A stretch of 46,961 bases of DNA from Hydrogenophaga sp. (GTDB lineage: Bacteria; Pseudomonadota; Gammaproteobacteria; Burkholderiales; Burkholderiaceae_C): the NCBI RefSeq assembly GCF_019264445.1, contig NZ_JAHVAB010000085.1, forward strand, positions 1-46,961. The letters are read 5' to 3'. Below the pieces are notes generated by a model, which saw nothing but the letters and a program-made list of their open reading frames with translations, did not search any database and was not told the DNA's origin. This document shows positions 8,395 to 17,347 of the stretch, in pieces. Every line of letters starts with the position of its first letter. Within the stretch, counting starts at the first letter, position 1. A program made the translations under genes and the position numbers.

Positions 8395-9212
8395 GCGCCG
8401 CGCCCATCGCTGGCCAGGCCAGCGCTCCCGCGCATTTCGACCTTCAACTCACCGGCCTGCGCGCGCTGGTCACGGGTGGCACCAAGGGCGTGGGCGCTGC
8501 GCTGGTGCGCAGCCTGCAGGCCGCCGGTGCGCAGGTGATGACCACGGCGCGCAGCGTGCCTGCCGACGCGCTGGAAGGCGTGCACTACGTGGCGGCCGAT
8601 CTGTCCACCGCCGAGGGCGCCGCACAGGCTGCGCGCGCGGCGCTGGCGCACTGGGGCGCCATCGACATTCTGGTGAACGTGGTGGGTGGCTCCAGCGCAC
8701 CGGGCGGTGGCTTTGCCGCGCTGGACGACGCGCAGTGGGCTAGTGAGATCAACCTGAACCTCATGCCCGCCGTGCGCATGGACCGCGCCCTGCTGCCCGC
8801 CATGCTGGCGCAGGGCTCGGGCGTCATCGTGCATGTGAGCTCCATCCAGCGCGTGTTGCCGCTGCCCGAATCCACCATCGCCTACGCGGCGGCCAAGGCC
8901 GCACTGTCCACCTACAGCAAGGCGCTCTCCAAAGAGGTCACGCCCCGGGGCGTGCGGGTGCTGAGCGTGGCGCCCGGCTGGATCGAAACCGAAGCGGCGG
9001 TGGCCATGGCCGAACGGCTGGCCACGCAGGCCGGCACCGACTACGCGGGCGGGCAGCGCATCATCATGCAGTCGCTCGGCGGCATTCCGCTGGGCCGGCC
9101 CGCGCGCCCTGCCGAGGTGGCCGACCTCATCACTTTCCTGGTGTCGCCGCGCGCGGGCGCGGTATCGGGCGCGGAGTATGTGATTGACGGCGGGACGGTG
9201 CCCACCGTGTGA
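8391..9212 (+). CDS. Short-chain dehydrogenase/reductase (SDR) family oxidoreductase
   Basis: A 273-residue classical SDR. The cofactor motif TGGTKGVG is at 28-35 and NVVGG, the NNAG equivalent, at 96-100. The active site is Ser150/Ser151 with Tyr165-x3-Lys169 (YAAAK). The C-terminal part, ending [10 protein letters not shown], is typical of the FabG-like branch. It should reduce a ketone or oxidise an alcohol using NAD(H) or NADP(H). The substrate is not readable. The ATG at 8391 overlaps the stop of the NTF2-like gene, and the pair forms a two-gene operon divergent from a LysR gene. Longer in-frame starts upstream would overlap that gene wholly and are rejected. Confidence 0.93.
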   Translation: MSAAPIAGQASAPAHFDLQLTGLRALVTGGTKGVGAALVRSLQAAGAQVMTTARSVPADALEGVHYVAADLSTAEGAAQAARAALAHWGAIDILVNVVGGSSAPGGGFAALDDAQWASEINLNLMPAVRMDRALLPAMLAQGSGVIVHVSSIQRVLPLPESTIAYAAAKAALSTYSKALSKEVTPRGVRVLSVAPGWIETEAAVAMAERLATQAGTDYAGGQRIIMQSLGGIPLGRPARPAEVADLITFLVSPRAGAVSGAEYVIDGGTVPTV

Positions 9213-9241
9213 GCCCCGGGCGGCCCTGAAAACGCTTCAGA

Positions 9242-9274
9242 GGGGACTCGAATGCAGGCGAATCGAGTCACCCC
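9242..9274. terminator. Inverted repeat between convergent genes, possible bidirectional terminator
   Basis: A perfect seven-base stem (GACTCGA 9245-9251 with TCGAGTC 9263-9269) encloses an 11-base loop. It is lengthened by GGG before and CCC after it across a one-base bulge. It sits in the 86-base gap between the convergent SDR and lipoprotein genes. No T-run follows on either strand, so a factor-independent terminator is only a moderate possibility. Confidence 0.4.
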
Positions 9275-9298
9275 CTTGGGGCGTGCAGCGCAGGCCCC

Positions 9299-9871
9299 TC
9301 AGTTGATCGCCTTCACGAACTCAGGATCGTCAAGCAGCGCCTCGATGCTCATCTTGATGTTCTCTTTCAGGACGCCCAGCGGGTTTCCGAACTTGTTGGT
9401 TTTGCGCTGGATGTTTTTGACGCCCGCATACAGCACCTTGCCAGAAGCCTTGTCCTGCACGGTGTACTTGACCCGGTAGGTCCAGTCGATGCTGTAGCCC
9501 AGGTCATCAATGAAGAACTCTTCAATGTCACCGGTCAGCAGCTTGCCATCTGGAATGACCTTCACGCCGACAAAGCGCAGCTCGGTGAAAACGGCATCGC
9601 GCACGAACTTGGCCACCTCGCGGTCCAGCTTGATTTCGCCCATGGCGGTGTTGCGGATCACGTCCTGCGGCATGGGCTTGGAGGTCTTCGGGTCCACCGC
9701 CGAGTACTTGAAGTCACCGACGTTGACGCTGCCCTGCGCGGTCTTGGTCGAGCTGGGCGAATAGTCGATGGTGATGCCGGTTGGTGATGCGCAGCCACCG
9801 AGTGCCAGAGTGACCAACGCAGTGAAAAGAACCGCAACAGCACGTCGACTGCTGTACTGAAAAACCTTCAT
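9299..9871 (-). CDS. Putative lipoprotein, YajG-like
   Basis: A 190-residue exported lipoprotein. The N terminus is a lipoprotein signal: basic MKVFQYSSRR, a hydrophobic stretch, then lipobox LGGC with Cys27 followed by Ala, which predicts the outer membrane. The mature part has a pattern seen in YajG-like lipoproteins: an early SVNVGDFKYSAV strand, a helix FVRDAVFTELRFVGVKV, then LTGDIEEFFIDDLGYSIDW and a C-terminal helix. The molecular role of such proteins is unknown. The start at 9871 is chosen because it begins the signal peptide directly. The next gene upstream on the same strand is another lipoprotein 140 bases away, which may be a separate unit. The lipoprotein call is firm, the family tentative. 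Confidence 0.7.
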   Translation of the reverse strand: MKVFQYSSRRAVAVLFTALVTLALGGCASPTGITIDYSPSSTKTAQGSVNVGDFKYSAVDPKTSKPMPQDVIRNTAMGEIKLDREVAKFVRDAVFTELRFVGVKVIPDGKLLTGDIEEFFIDDLGYSIDWTYRVKYTVQDKASGKVLYAGVKNIQRKTNKFGNPLGVLKENIKMSIEALLDDPEFVKAIN

Positions 9872-10011
9872 GCTTTTTTGCCTCACGTTTGCTGAAAAGA
9901 AGGGGGGGACTAAACGGATGAATCGGGTACCTGCGGGTAGCCGTTGCCGATTCATGAACATTGCGACCGGGATCTCTCGATCGCAACCATTCGCCTGGTG
10001 CATGCAATCCG

Positions 10012-11238
10012 TCAATACACCGCGAAACTCAGGATGGCCGAATCGGTCCAGCTCACGCCGTTGTTCGTGATGTCCACGTTCAACGTGCAGCTGAAATACC
10101 CGGTGATCGGCGAAGTGCCGCTGACCACTCCCGTGGGTCCATCGATCGACACGCCGGGAGGCAACACACACGAGCCACTGCCCTGCGAGTAGTTCATCGT
10201 GGCACCAGGAGACAGTGGAACGCGCTGGTCAACGATCGGCACCAGGTTGAGCGGGGTGCCCTGCGGCGTGTTGCTGAAGGCATAGCGGATGTAGACCGGC
10301 GACAGAACCGACAGGTTGAGCGTGCCCTGTGTGGCCCCACTCACACCGCCCTGCGTCAATGTCGCCGTCACTGTGTGCATCTGTGCCGAAGGCAATTCAG
10401 CGGTCGGACTGCCGGAAATGACGCCGGCCGTATTCACGGAAAGACCAGGCGGCAAGGCGGGCGAGAAGGTCACGTTGGACAACGCGGCGTCCGGGAGGTG
10501 CGTTCCCTGCAACCAAGGCGTGTTGGTGTAGGGCACGCTCACGTAAGCCGTCCCAACGTTGTCGTAGCGGACCACAGGCACGTCCACATTGACGCCGTAG
10601 GAGGTGGGACTGGTCTCAAACGTGCCGAACTGCGTCTGGAGTGTCGCGACGATCAAGGCCGAGTACACACCCACCGTCTGCAGGGTGCCGCTGACCCGCC
10701 CGGTCACGGGGTCCAACGACAGCCCCGGTGCCAGACTGCCGCTCTGCACGCGGTAGCTCCACGCGATCGAAAGGTCGCCACCGGGAGTCCAGTACCTCAC
10801 GGAAGGGAAATCGTTGACCACCGTTCCGAGGGGCACGTTTTGCAGCGTGCCGTTTTGGTAGTCCGTCGTGGGGCCGTTGACCTGCACAGCCTTGGGAAAA
10901 TCCAGCGTGTTGCTGACACCCGATGCGGCCACACGGATGGTGATCACGCTGATGCCAGGCTGCGTGGCGCGACCCACGATGCTGCAGTCGCTGCGCAGTT
11001 GCAAGCCTGCTGGCATGGTTCCGGCGACCAACGAACAGGAAGGTATGCGGCCAGCGAATCCGCTCAATTGCGGTTGCACCAGCGCAGGCTCGTAGAGCGA
11101 AATCGCCTGGGCAGGGTAATCCACCGATACGTAGAGCGTGCCCCCACCAGATGCCCCACTGCTACCACCACCGCCACCGCCCCCACAACCCAGAAGAGCC
11201 GCAACGCTGAAGAACACGGCAAGCCAGCACCTGTACAT
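10012..11238 (-). CDS. Putative lipoprotein with Ig-like (He_PIG type) repeats
   Basis: A 408-residue exported protein. The start at 11238 (MYRCWLAVFF) is supported by a GGGAGGAATT ribosome binding site; an upstream in-frame ATG at 11277 lacks one. A lipoprotein signal ends in LLGC, and the Cys is followed by seven Gly, then a Ser/Gly linker, a common surface-tether arrangement. The mature part repeats the pattern PxGLxLxxxxGxxxGxxxxxG four times (PAGLQL, APGLSL, PPGLSV, PPGVSI, each followed by a GRxSG- or GVxSG-like turn). This is the putative Ig domain signature found in adhesins and cell-surface proteins. The ligand is unknown. Its rarer codons and lower GC than the catabolic genes are unremarkable for such proteins. 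Confidence 0.75.
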   Translation of the reverse strand: MYRCWLAVFFSVAALLGCGGGGGGGSSGASGGGTLYVSVDYPAQAISLYEPALVQPQLSGFAGRIPSCSLVAGTMPAGLQLRSDCSIVGRATQPGISVITIRVAASGVSNTLDFPKAVQVNGPTTDYQNGTLQNVPLGTVVNDFPSVRYWTPGGDLSIAWSYRVQSGSLAPGLSLDPVTGRVSGTLQTVGVYSALIVATLQTQFGTFETSPTSYGVNVDVPVVRYDNVGTAYVSVPYTNTPWLQGTHLPDAALSNVTFSPALPPGLSVNTAGVISGSPTAELPSAQMHTVTATLTQGGVSGATQGTLNLSVLSPVYIRYAFSNTPQGTPLNLVPIVDQRVPLSPGATMNYSQGSGSCVLPPGVSIDGPTGVVSGTSPITGYFSCTLNVDITNNGVSWTDSAILSFAVY

Positions 11239-11467
11239 CGACAATTCCTCCCAAGCGCGGCGTTCGCACCGCTGCATTAAATTGCGTCAAAGTGTAGCTT
11301 GGAGTAACAAGATGCTGAGCCGGCGCTTCCCTATAGCAAACCCTGATTGCGCCCTGTAACGACTCCTGTACGAGCGCATGCGCTAGGAGATTGGGAGCAA
11401 GCCATTGAACCGTTCTTTGGCGAATGACCTGGTGCCGTGACCGGCAGACCGCACGGGCCTTGCAAAT

Positions 11468-12454
11468 TCAGTTTGCTGCGGATGCTTCGTGCGGGCTGCC
11501 CATGGCCGTGCGCCGCGCCACTTCGCGCTTGGCGTACGCCGTGGGAGACAGGCCCGCCCAGCGCCGGAAGGCGCGGGCAAACACCTTGTCCGACTCATAG
11601 CCCGCGCCCTGTGCCACCTGCGCCAGCGGCAGGTGCCCCGCTTCGAGTTGCTCGGCGGCCAGCGCCATGCGGTGGGCGCTGAGGTAGCCCATGGGCGTGT
11701 CGCCTACCAACGCCTTGAAGCGGTCGCTGAAGCGTGAGCGCGACATGGCCGCTTCACGCGCCAGGGCTTCCACCGTCCAGCTGCGCGCAGGCTCGCGGTG
11801 CATGGCGGCAATGCTGCGGGCGATGGCGGGGTCTGACAGGCCGCGCCACCAGCTGGCTTCAGCCGGCCCGGTGCCGCGCAGCAGGTGGCCGCGCAAGATG
11901 TTGATCAGCAGCAGCTCGCCCATGCGGCTGGCCGACAGCCGCCAGCCCGGGCGCTGGTCGAGCGTTTCGGTCACCAGCGTTTCCATGGACGCGGCCAGCA
12001 CGAACGCCGTGGGCAGCTCGCTCGCGCGCACATGAATGAGCGGCGGCAATACGCTGAGCACCGAGTGCCGGCAATAGGCCGAGAACCACAGCAGCGCGCT
12101 GAACATGTCGCACGCCTCACCGCCGCCGCCATGGCTCAGGTCCAGCGGGGCTTCGTCGCGTGCGCCGGGGGTACGCTGGGTGAGCAGCTGGGCGAACGGC
12201 ACGGTGGGTGCGCGGGGTTCGGCGCTCATGCGGTGCGCGGTGCCCAGCGGCATCATGACCAGGTCGCCGGGCTCCACGCGCAGCGGCGCGCTGCCCGCCA
12301 CCTCCACCCACCACGGGGCGCCACGCGCCATGCGGATCATGGCCGCGCCCGACACGCCATTGGAGTGCAGGCCCCACGGCGCCGAGAGGTGAAAGCGCGC
12401 GGTCACCGCGCGCTCGGCGCGGCAGATGGCGAGGACGTCGCTCAATACATCCAT
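11468..12454 (-). CDS. AraC family transcriptional regulator
   Basis: A 328-residue regulator. The N-terminal half is a cupin-like AraC-binding domain (SAPWGLHSNGVSGAAMIRM, then RVEPGDLVMMPLGTAHRM, the latter matching the cupin motif). The C-terminal 100 residues hold two helix-turn-helix units (WTVEALAREAAMSRSRFSDRF and LPLAQVAQGAGYESDKVFARAF) followed by the PTAYAKR tail typical of the family. The start at 12454 is taken because it opens the cupin domain; the open frame extends much further upstream but crosses the divergent gene. It faces away from the FAD monooxygenase operon and is the likely activator of the aromatic catabolism genes. The effector is unknown. Confidence 0.9.
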   Translation of the reverse strand: MDVLSDVLAICRAERAVTARFHLSAPWGLHSNGVSGAAMIRMARGAPWWVEVAGSAPLRVEPGDLVMMPLGTAHRMSAEPRAPTVPFAQLLTQRTPGARDEAPLDLSHGGGGEACDMFSALLWFSAYCRHSVLSVLPPLIHVRASELPTAFVLAASMETLVTETLDQRPGWRLSASRMGELLLINILRGHLLRGTGPAEASWWRGLSDPAIARSIAAMHREPARSWTVEALAREAAMSRSRFSDRFKALVGDTPMGYLSAHRMALAAEQLEAGHLPLAQVAQGAGYESDKVFARAFRRWAGLSPTAYAKREVARRTAMGSPHEASAAN

Positions 12455-12532
12455 GGGGCGCGTGGTGGGATGACCTAGGGAAAACGTGGGGCAGGTGTGG
12501 ACGAATCGTACCCATTTCAGGCGTCCGTGCGG

Positions 12533-12561
12533 TTGAGCGCGGGCGGGGTGCGCTGAACAAT
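12533..12561 (+). promoter_or_regulatory. Possible sigma-70 promoter of the FAD monooxygenase operon
   Basis: TTGAGC at 12533-12538 and AACAAT at 12556-12561 are separated by 17 bases; each matches four of six consensus positions. The pair lies 32 bases before the ATG at 12593, in the 138-base gap shared with the divergent AraC gene. A weak promoter that needs an activator would fit. No experimental support is visible. Confidence 0.3.
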
Positions 12562-12592
12562 GCACGCTTCGACAACGACGGAGTGCAGCCCC

Positions 12593-13732
12593 ATGAGCAG
12601 TTTGAAGATCGGTATTGCCGGCGGTGGTGTGGGTGGCCTGGCCGCCGCCATTGCGCTCAAGGCGCAAGGGCACCAGGTGACGGTGTTCGAGCAGGCCAAG
12701 GGCTTCTCCCGCGTGGGGGCCGACATCAACCTCACGCCCAACGTGGTGCGCGCCATCGACGGTCTGGGCGCGGGTGCCGCCATTCGGCGCACGGGCGCGC
12801 AGCCCACCTTCCGCATCAGCCGCGACTGGGATACGGGCCAGGAAACCTCGCGCCTGGGCATGGGCAACGTGGCCGAAGCGCAGTACGGTGCGCCGCAGGT
12901 CACCATTCACCGCGCCGACATCCTGGCCGCGCTGGCCGAGCAGTTCCCCATCAAGCAGATCGAATTCAACAAGCGCCTGAAGACGCTGACGCAAACCGAT
13001 GCCGGCGTGACATTGCAATTTGACGACGGCAGCGAAGCCACCTTCGACGTGGTGGTGGGCGCCGACGGCATTCACTCGCGCGTGCGCACCGCGCTGTTTG
13101 GCGAAGAGAGTCCGCGCTTCACGGGCGTGGTGTCGTTCCGTTCGGTGGTGCCCACCGAACGCGTGAAGCACGTGCCCGAGATCGACGCCTTCACCAAGTG
13201 GTGGGGCCCGAACCCGCAGAGCCAGATCGTGACCTTCCCGCTCAACCAGGGGCGCGAGACCTTTGTGTTTGCCACCACCGGGCAAGAGAGCTGGACGGAA
13301 GAGTCGTGGACGAGCCCGGGCGATGTGAACGAGCTGCGCGGCTTCTACAAAGACTTCCATGCCGACGCGCGCGCGCTGCTGGATGCCTGCGACACCACGC
13401 TCAAGAGCGCGCTGTACGAACGCGAGCCGCTGCCGCAGTGGTCGCAAGGCACGGTCACGCTGCTGGGCGATGCCTGCCATCCCATGCTGCCGTTCATGGC
13501 GCAGGGCGCGGGCATGGCCATTGAAGACGCGGTGGTGCTGGGCCGCGCGCTGGCCGGCGCCACGAACCGCGCGCAGGCCACCGAAGCGCTGCGCCGCTAC
13601 GAGAAAACGCGCCAGGAACGCACCGCCAGGATCCAGATCGGATCGCGCGGCAACCAGTGGATGAAGGGCCAGGGCAACGCCGACTGGGTGTACGGCTACG
13701 ACGCCTGGAACGTGCCACTGGCTATCGCCTGA
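12593..13732 (+). CDS. FAD-dependent monooxygenase, aromatic hydroxylase type
   Basis: A 379-residue class A flavoprotein hydroxylase. It has the dinucleotide motif G10-x-G12-x2-G15 at the N terminus, the DG motif around 155-163 (VVGADGIHSR) and the GD motif at 291-303 (LGDACHPMLPFMA), followed by GAGMAIEDA. These are the marks of the salicylate or 6-hydroxynicotinate hydroxylase group. It should use NAD(P)H and O2 to hydroxylate, or to hydroxylate and decarboxylate, a phenolic or N-heteroaromatic ring in the cytoplasm. ATG at 12593 places the FAD motif at the usual distance; an in-frame ATG at 12560 is less likely. It heads an operon with a Bug protein and a sulfatase. The exact substrate is open. 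Confidence 0.88.
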   Translation: MSSLKIGIAGGGVGGLAAAIALKAQGHQVTVFEQAKGFSRVGADINLTPNVVRAIDGLGAGAAIRRTGAQPTFRISRDWDTGQETSRLGMGNVAEAQYGAPQVTIHRADILAALAEQFPIKQIEFNKRLKTLTQTDAGVTLQFDDGSEATFDVVVGADGIHSRVRTALFGEESPRFTGVVSFRSVVPTERVKHVPEIDAFTKWWGPNPQSQIVTFPLNQGRETFVFATTGQESWTEESWTSPGDVNELRGFYKDFHADARALLDACDTTLKSALYEREPLPQWSQGTVTLLGDACHPMLPFMAQGAGMAIEDAVVLGRALAGATNRAQATEALRRYEKTRQERTARIQIGSRGNQWMKGQGNADWVYGYDAWNVPLAIA

Positions 13733-13776
13733 AACCCACCACACACCCACAGCCCTCACCTTTTCTGGAGAACCGC

Positions 13777-14760
13777 ATGACGCACCCCACACGCCGCATC
13801 ACCCTGGGCCTGCTCGGCACCCTGCTGGCCATGGCCCTGCCCTTGGCGGCGGCGCAGACGTTCCCGAGCAAAACGGTCACGCTGGTGGTGCCCTTCCCGC
13901 CCGGTGGTGGCCCCGACCTGGCCGCGCGCGTGCTGGCTGAAAAGCTCGCGCCCAAACTCGGACAGCCCGTGGTGGTGGACAACCGGCCCGGTGCCGGTGC
14001 GCTGCTCGGTGCCAGCGCGGTGGCGCGCTCGGCGGCCGACGGCCACACCCTGCTGTTCACGCCCAACACCGTGGTGATCTCGCCCCACGTGCTCGCGCCC
14101 GGTGCCGGCGGTGGTGTGGACGTGCACAAAGACCTGGTGCCCGTGATCGCGCCCGCCACCACGCCCATGGTGCTCGTGGCCAACCCGCAGCTGGGCGCCA
14201 CCACGCTCAAGGGGCTGGTGGAGCTGGCCCGCAAGTCGCCCGGCGTGCCCTACGGCAGCCCCGGCAACGGCTCGCCCATGCACTTCGCAGGCGAAATGCT
14301 CAAGCGCTCGGCGCAGGTGGACCTGATGCATGTGCCCTACCGCGGCGTGGGCCCGTCCATCACCGCCGCGCTCAGCGGTGAAGTCAAGCTGCTGTTCACC
14401 GGGCTGGGTGGCGCCGTGCCGCACATCAAGGCGGGCAAGCTGATTCCGCTGGCGCTCACGGAAAAGGCGCGCTCGCCCCTGCTGCCCGACGTGCCCACCG
14501 CCACCGAGCAAGGCGTGGCCGGCGTGGAGGTCAACGCGTGGTACGGCGTGCTCGCGCCCGCCGGTACGCCTGCGCCCGTGATCGCCCGGCTCAACAAGGA
14601 ATTCAACGACGCGCTGAAGTTGCCCGACGTGCGCGAGCGCCTGGCCGGCGCCGGGCTGGACGTGCTGGGCGGCACACCGCAGGTGCTTGCGGACTTCATG
14701 AAAGCCGACAACGAGCGCTACGGCAAGCTGGCCAAAGAGCTCAACATCAAGGCCGACTGA
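13777..14760 (+). CDS. Tripartite tricarboxylate transporter substrate-binding protein (Bug family)
   Basis: A 327-residue periplasmic solute receptor. The Sec signal peptide covers about residues 1-26 (TRR, hydrophobic core, then ALPLAAAQ). The mature start FPSKTVTLVVPFPPGGGPD is the hallmark of Bug/TctC proteins, and VVVDNRPGAGALLGA is the second ligand-contacting loop. Bug proteins bind carboxylates such as aromatic acids or dicarboxylates. No TctA/TctB membrane components are encoded nearby, which is usual for the many orphan Bug genes of Burkholderiales. The ATG at 13777 has CTGGAG upstream. It lies 44 bases after the monooxygenase and 5 before the sulfatase, so it may capture the catabolic substrate or take part in sensing it. 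Confidence 0.92.
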   Translation: MTHPTRRITLGLLGTLLAMALPLAAAQTFPSKTVTLVVPFPPGGGPDLAARVLAEKLAPKLGQPVVVDNRPGAGALLGASAVARSAADGHTLLFTPNTVVISPHVLAPGAGGGVDVHKDLVPVIAPATTPMVLVANPQLGATTLKGLVELARKSPGVPYGSPGNGSPMHFAGEMLKRSAQVDLMHVPYRGVGPSITAALSGEVKLLFTGLGGAVPHIKAGKLIPLALTEKARSPLLPDVPTATEQGVAGVEVNAWYGVLAPAGTPAPVIARLNKEFNDALKLPDVRERLAGAGLDVLGGTPQVLADFMKADNERYGKLAKELNIKAD

Positions 14761-14765
14761 GCCCG

Positions 14766-16361
14766 ATGAAGGCCAGCGGCATGGCGCGGCGCCCCAACTT
14801 CCTGCTGTTCGTCACCGACCAGCACCGCGCCGACCACCTCGGTTGCTATGGCAACGCTGAGGTGCATACGCCGCACATCGACGCGCTGGCCGCAGACGGC
14901 TGCCGCTTTGACGACTTCCATGTCGCCACGCCGATCTGCCAGCCCAACCGCGCCTCGCTCATGACCGGGCGCCTGCCCAGCGCACACGGGGTGCAGATGA
15001 ACGGACGCGAGCTCTCGCACGGCGAGCGCACGTTTGTGGACACGCTGCGCCTGGCCGGCTACCGCACGGCGCTCGTGGGCAAGTCGCACCTGCAAAACAT
15101 CACCCCGGTGCCACCCGCGTGGCCGGCGGCGGGCCAGCGCCTGGCGCATGACGCGCGGCAGCCCTACCCCGGGCGCTACGGTCAGGAGGTGTGGAAGCGC
15201 TGGGAGGAAGACCCGGCCTTCGAGCTCGACCTGCCCTACTACGGCTTCGAGCGCGCCTGCCTCACCATTGGCCACGCCGACGAGCAGCACGGCCACTGGC
15301 GCCGCTGGCTGCGCGCGCAAACGGCCGACGCCGACCGCCTGATCGGCCCGGACAACGCCATCCCCACACCCGGCCTGCGGCTGGGCGCGCTGCGCCAGGC
15401 CTGGCGCACCCGCGTGCCCGAAGCGCTCTACCCCACGGCCTACATCGCGGGGCACACCTGCAACGTGCTGGAGCAACTGGCCGGCGACGCACAACCGTTC
15501 TTCATCCAGTGCTCGTTCCCCGATCCGCACCACCCGTTCACGCCACCGGGCCACTACTGGGACCTGTTCAAGCCCGAAGACGTGTCGTTGCCCGCCACCT
15601 TCCATGCCGAGCTGGTGGACCCACCGCCGCCCGTGCGCTGGCTGCGCGAACAGCGCGAGCGCCAACCCGGCTTTCGCCCGGGGTATGGCGCATTTGCCTG
15701 CAGCGAGCAGGAAGCGCGCGAAGCGCTCGCGCTCAACCACGGCAGCCTGGCGTGCATTGACGACGCGGTGGGCCGCGTGATGGCGCAACTGCGATCCCTC
15801 GGCCTGGACCGCGACACGGTGGTGATGTTCACCAGCGACCACGGCGAGCTGCTGGGCGACCGCGGGCTGATGTTCAAGGGCGGCCTGCACTACCGCGCCC
15901 TCACCCGCGTGCCCTTCATCTGGCGCGACCCGGTGCACGCGCCCGCGCAAGGCGCCACCCAGGCACTCGCGCAAACCACCGACATTGCCGCCACCGTGCT
16001 CGAACGCGCGGGCCTGCAGAGCGCGAACGGCATGCACGGGCAATCGCTGCTGCCGCTCACCACCGGGCAGGCACACGCGGTGCGCACGCACCTGCTGATT
16101 GAAGAAGAAAGCCAGCGCAGCGATTTCGGGCTGGACCGCCGCGTGCGCATGCGCACCCTGCGCGACCACGAGCACCGCCTGACCGTGTACGACGGCCAGG
16201 CATGGGGCGAGCTCTACGACCTGAAGAACGACCCGATGGAACTGCGCAACCTCTGGAACGATGGCGCTTCGCAGCCGCTGCGCGCGCGGCTCATGGAAGC
16301 GCTGGTGCAAAGCCTGATGTCGGCCGCCGACACCAGCCCTTACCCGGCGGCAGCGGCCTGA
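14766..16361 (+). CDS. Sulfatase (arylsulfatase/choline-sulfatase-like), Cys-type
   Basis: A 531-residue member of the alkaline phosphatase/sulfatase superfamily. The activation motif C58-x-P60-x-R62 (CQPNR, followed by ASLMTGR) marks a Cys that is converted to formylglycine. Metal-binding Asp18 lies in TDQHRADHLGCYG, and the second metal/active-site stretch is FTSDHGELLGDRGLMFKG. No signal peptide is seen, so it is probably cytoplasmic. It should hydrolyse a sulfate ester, although some relatives act on phosphonate or phosphate esters. It follows the Bug gene by five bases and so shares its operon with an aromatic hydroxylase, suggesting an aryl sulfate as source of the ring. ATG at 14781 is an alternative start. 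No maturase gene lies in the window. Confidence 0.88.
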   Translation: MKASGMARRPNFLLFVTDQHRADHLGCYGNAEVHTPHIDALAADGCRFDDFHVATPICQPNRASLMTGRLPSAHGVQMNGRELSHGERTFVDTLRLAGYRTALVGKSHLQNITPVPPAWPAAGQRLAHDARQPYPGRYGQEVWKRWEEDPAFELDLPYYGFERACLTIGHADEQHGHWRRWLRAQTADADRLIGPDNAIPTPGLRLGALRQAWRTRVPEALYPTAYIAGHTCNVLEQLAGDAQPFFIQCSFPDPHHPFTPPGHYWDLFKPEDVSLPATFHAELVDPPPPVRWLREQRERQPGFRPGYGAFACSEQEAREALALNHGSLACIDDAVGRVMAQLRSLGLDRDTVVMFTSDHGELLGDRGLMFKGGLHYRALTRVPFIWRDPVHAPAQGATQALAQTTDIAATVLERAGLQSANGMHGQSLLPLTTGQAHAVRTHLLIEEESQRSDFGLDRRVRMRTLRDHEHRLTVYDGQAWGELYDLKNDPMELRNLWNDGASQPLRARLMEALVQSLMSAADTSPYPAAAA

Positions 16362-16375
16362 GCGAAGACGCTCAG
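16358..16375. terminator. Hairpin across two convergent stop codons
   Basis: CTGAGCG at 16358-16364 pairs perfectly with CGCTCAG at 16369-16375 around an AAGA tetraloop. It contains the stop codons of both the sulfatase gene and the reductase gene facing it. The position suits a bidirectional terminator, but no T-run follows. Confidence 0.4.
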
Positions 16376-17337
16376 AGGTCGAGCACCAGCCGCTCGCTCT
16401 TGCAGCCCGACACGCAGACCATCATGGCCTTGTTGGCGGCGCGCTCGGCGTCGGTCAGCACCATGTCGCGGTGGTCCGGCACGCCTTCGAGCACCTTGGT
16501 TTCGCACGAACCGCAAATGCCCTCTTCGCAGCTCCAGGGCACGTCGATGTTGAGCTCGACCAGGCGCTTGTGCAGCGAGGTCTCGGGCGTCACTTCGAAG
16601 GTCTGGCCGCTGCGTTGCAGTTGCACGGTGAAGGTCTTCCTGGCGTCCACAGCGGCAGCCACTTCCACCGCCGTGAAGCGCTCGATGTGCGCCTGGGTGT
16701 GGCCCAGCGCGGCGCAGGTCTTCTCGAAGTTGTCGAGCATGACGGCCGGACCGCAGGCGTAGAAGTGTTCGCCGGCAGCGGGCGCGCGGCGGCCCAGCAG
16801 GGCCTTGAGGTCGGGCGGGCCGCCCTTCTCGTCGTCGAAGTGCCAGGTGACGGGCACGCCCAGGGCTTCGATCTCGGCCACAAAGGCGGCGCTCTGGCGC
16901 GAGCGGGCGAAATACAGAAACTCGAAGCTGCGGCCCAGGTCCTTGAGGCGGCGCGCCATGCACAGCACCGGCGTCACGCCGATGCCACCGGCCACCAGCA
17001 CCGAGTGCGTGGCGTCTTCGTGCAGCGGGAAGTTGTTGCGCGGCGCGCTGATGGTGATGCGCATGCCCACGCGCAGCTGCTCGTGCACGCACTTCGAACC
17101 GCCCCGGCTGGCGCGGTCTTTGAGCACACCCACCACATAGCGGTGGCGCTCCTGGCAGTGGTTGGACAGCGAGTAGCTGCGCACCATGCCGTTGGGCAGG
17201 TGCAGGTCGATGTGGGACCCGGCTTCGAAGGCGGGGAACACCACGCCGGGTGCGGGACGCAGGTCCACGCTGATGATGTCGTCGGCCTCGAAGCGCAGTG
17301 TGTGCACCCAGGCCTGCAAAGTGTTGGCGTTGCTCAT
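16372..17337 (-). CDS. FMN/[2Fe-2S] oxygenase reductase (phthalate dioxygenase reductase type)
   Basis: A 321-residue electron-transfer flavoprotein. Domains in order: a flavin-binding barrel with RSYSLSN, an NAD-binding domain with VAGGIGVTP and FYACGPAVMLD, and a C-terminal plant-type ferredoxin with CEEGICGSC plus a distal Cys in MVCVSGC, giving the C-x4-C-x2-C ... C cluster. This is the class IA/VanB-like layout, so a single protein passes electrons from NADH through FMN and [2Fe-2S] to a Rieske oxygenase. That oxygenase is encoded ten bases upstream in the same operon. The start is ATG at 17337; the GTG just before it would add one residue. Confidence 0.93.
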   Translation of the reverse strand: MSNANTLQAWVHTLRFEADDIISVDLRPAPGVVFPAFEAGSHIDLHLPNGMVRSYSLSNHCQERHRYVVGVLKDRASRGGSKCVHEQLRVGMRITISAPRNNFPLHEDATHSVLVAGGIGVTPVLCMARRLKDLGRSFEFLYFARSRQSAAFVAEIEALGVPVTWHFDDEKGGPPDLKALLGRRAPAAGEHFYACGPAVMLDNFEKTCAALGHTQAHIERFTAVEVAAAVDARKTFTVQLQRSGQTFEVTPETSLHKRLVELNIDVPWSCEEGICGSCETKVLEGVPDHRDMVLTDAERAANKAMMVCVSGCKSERLVLDL

Positions 17338-17347
17338 CACGCGATTT

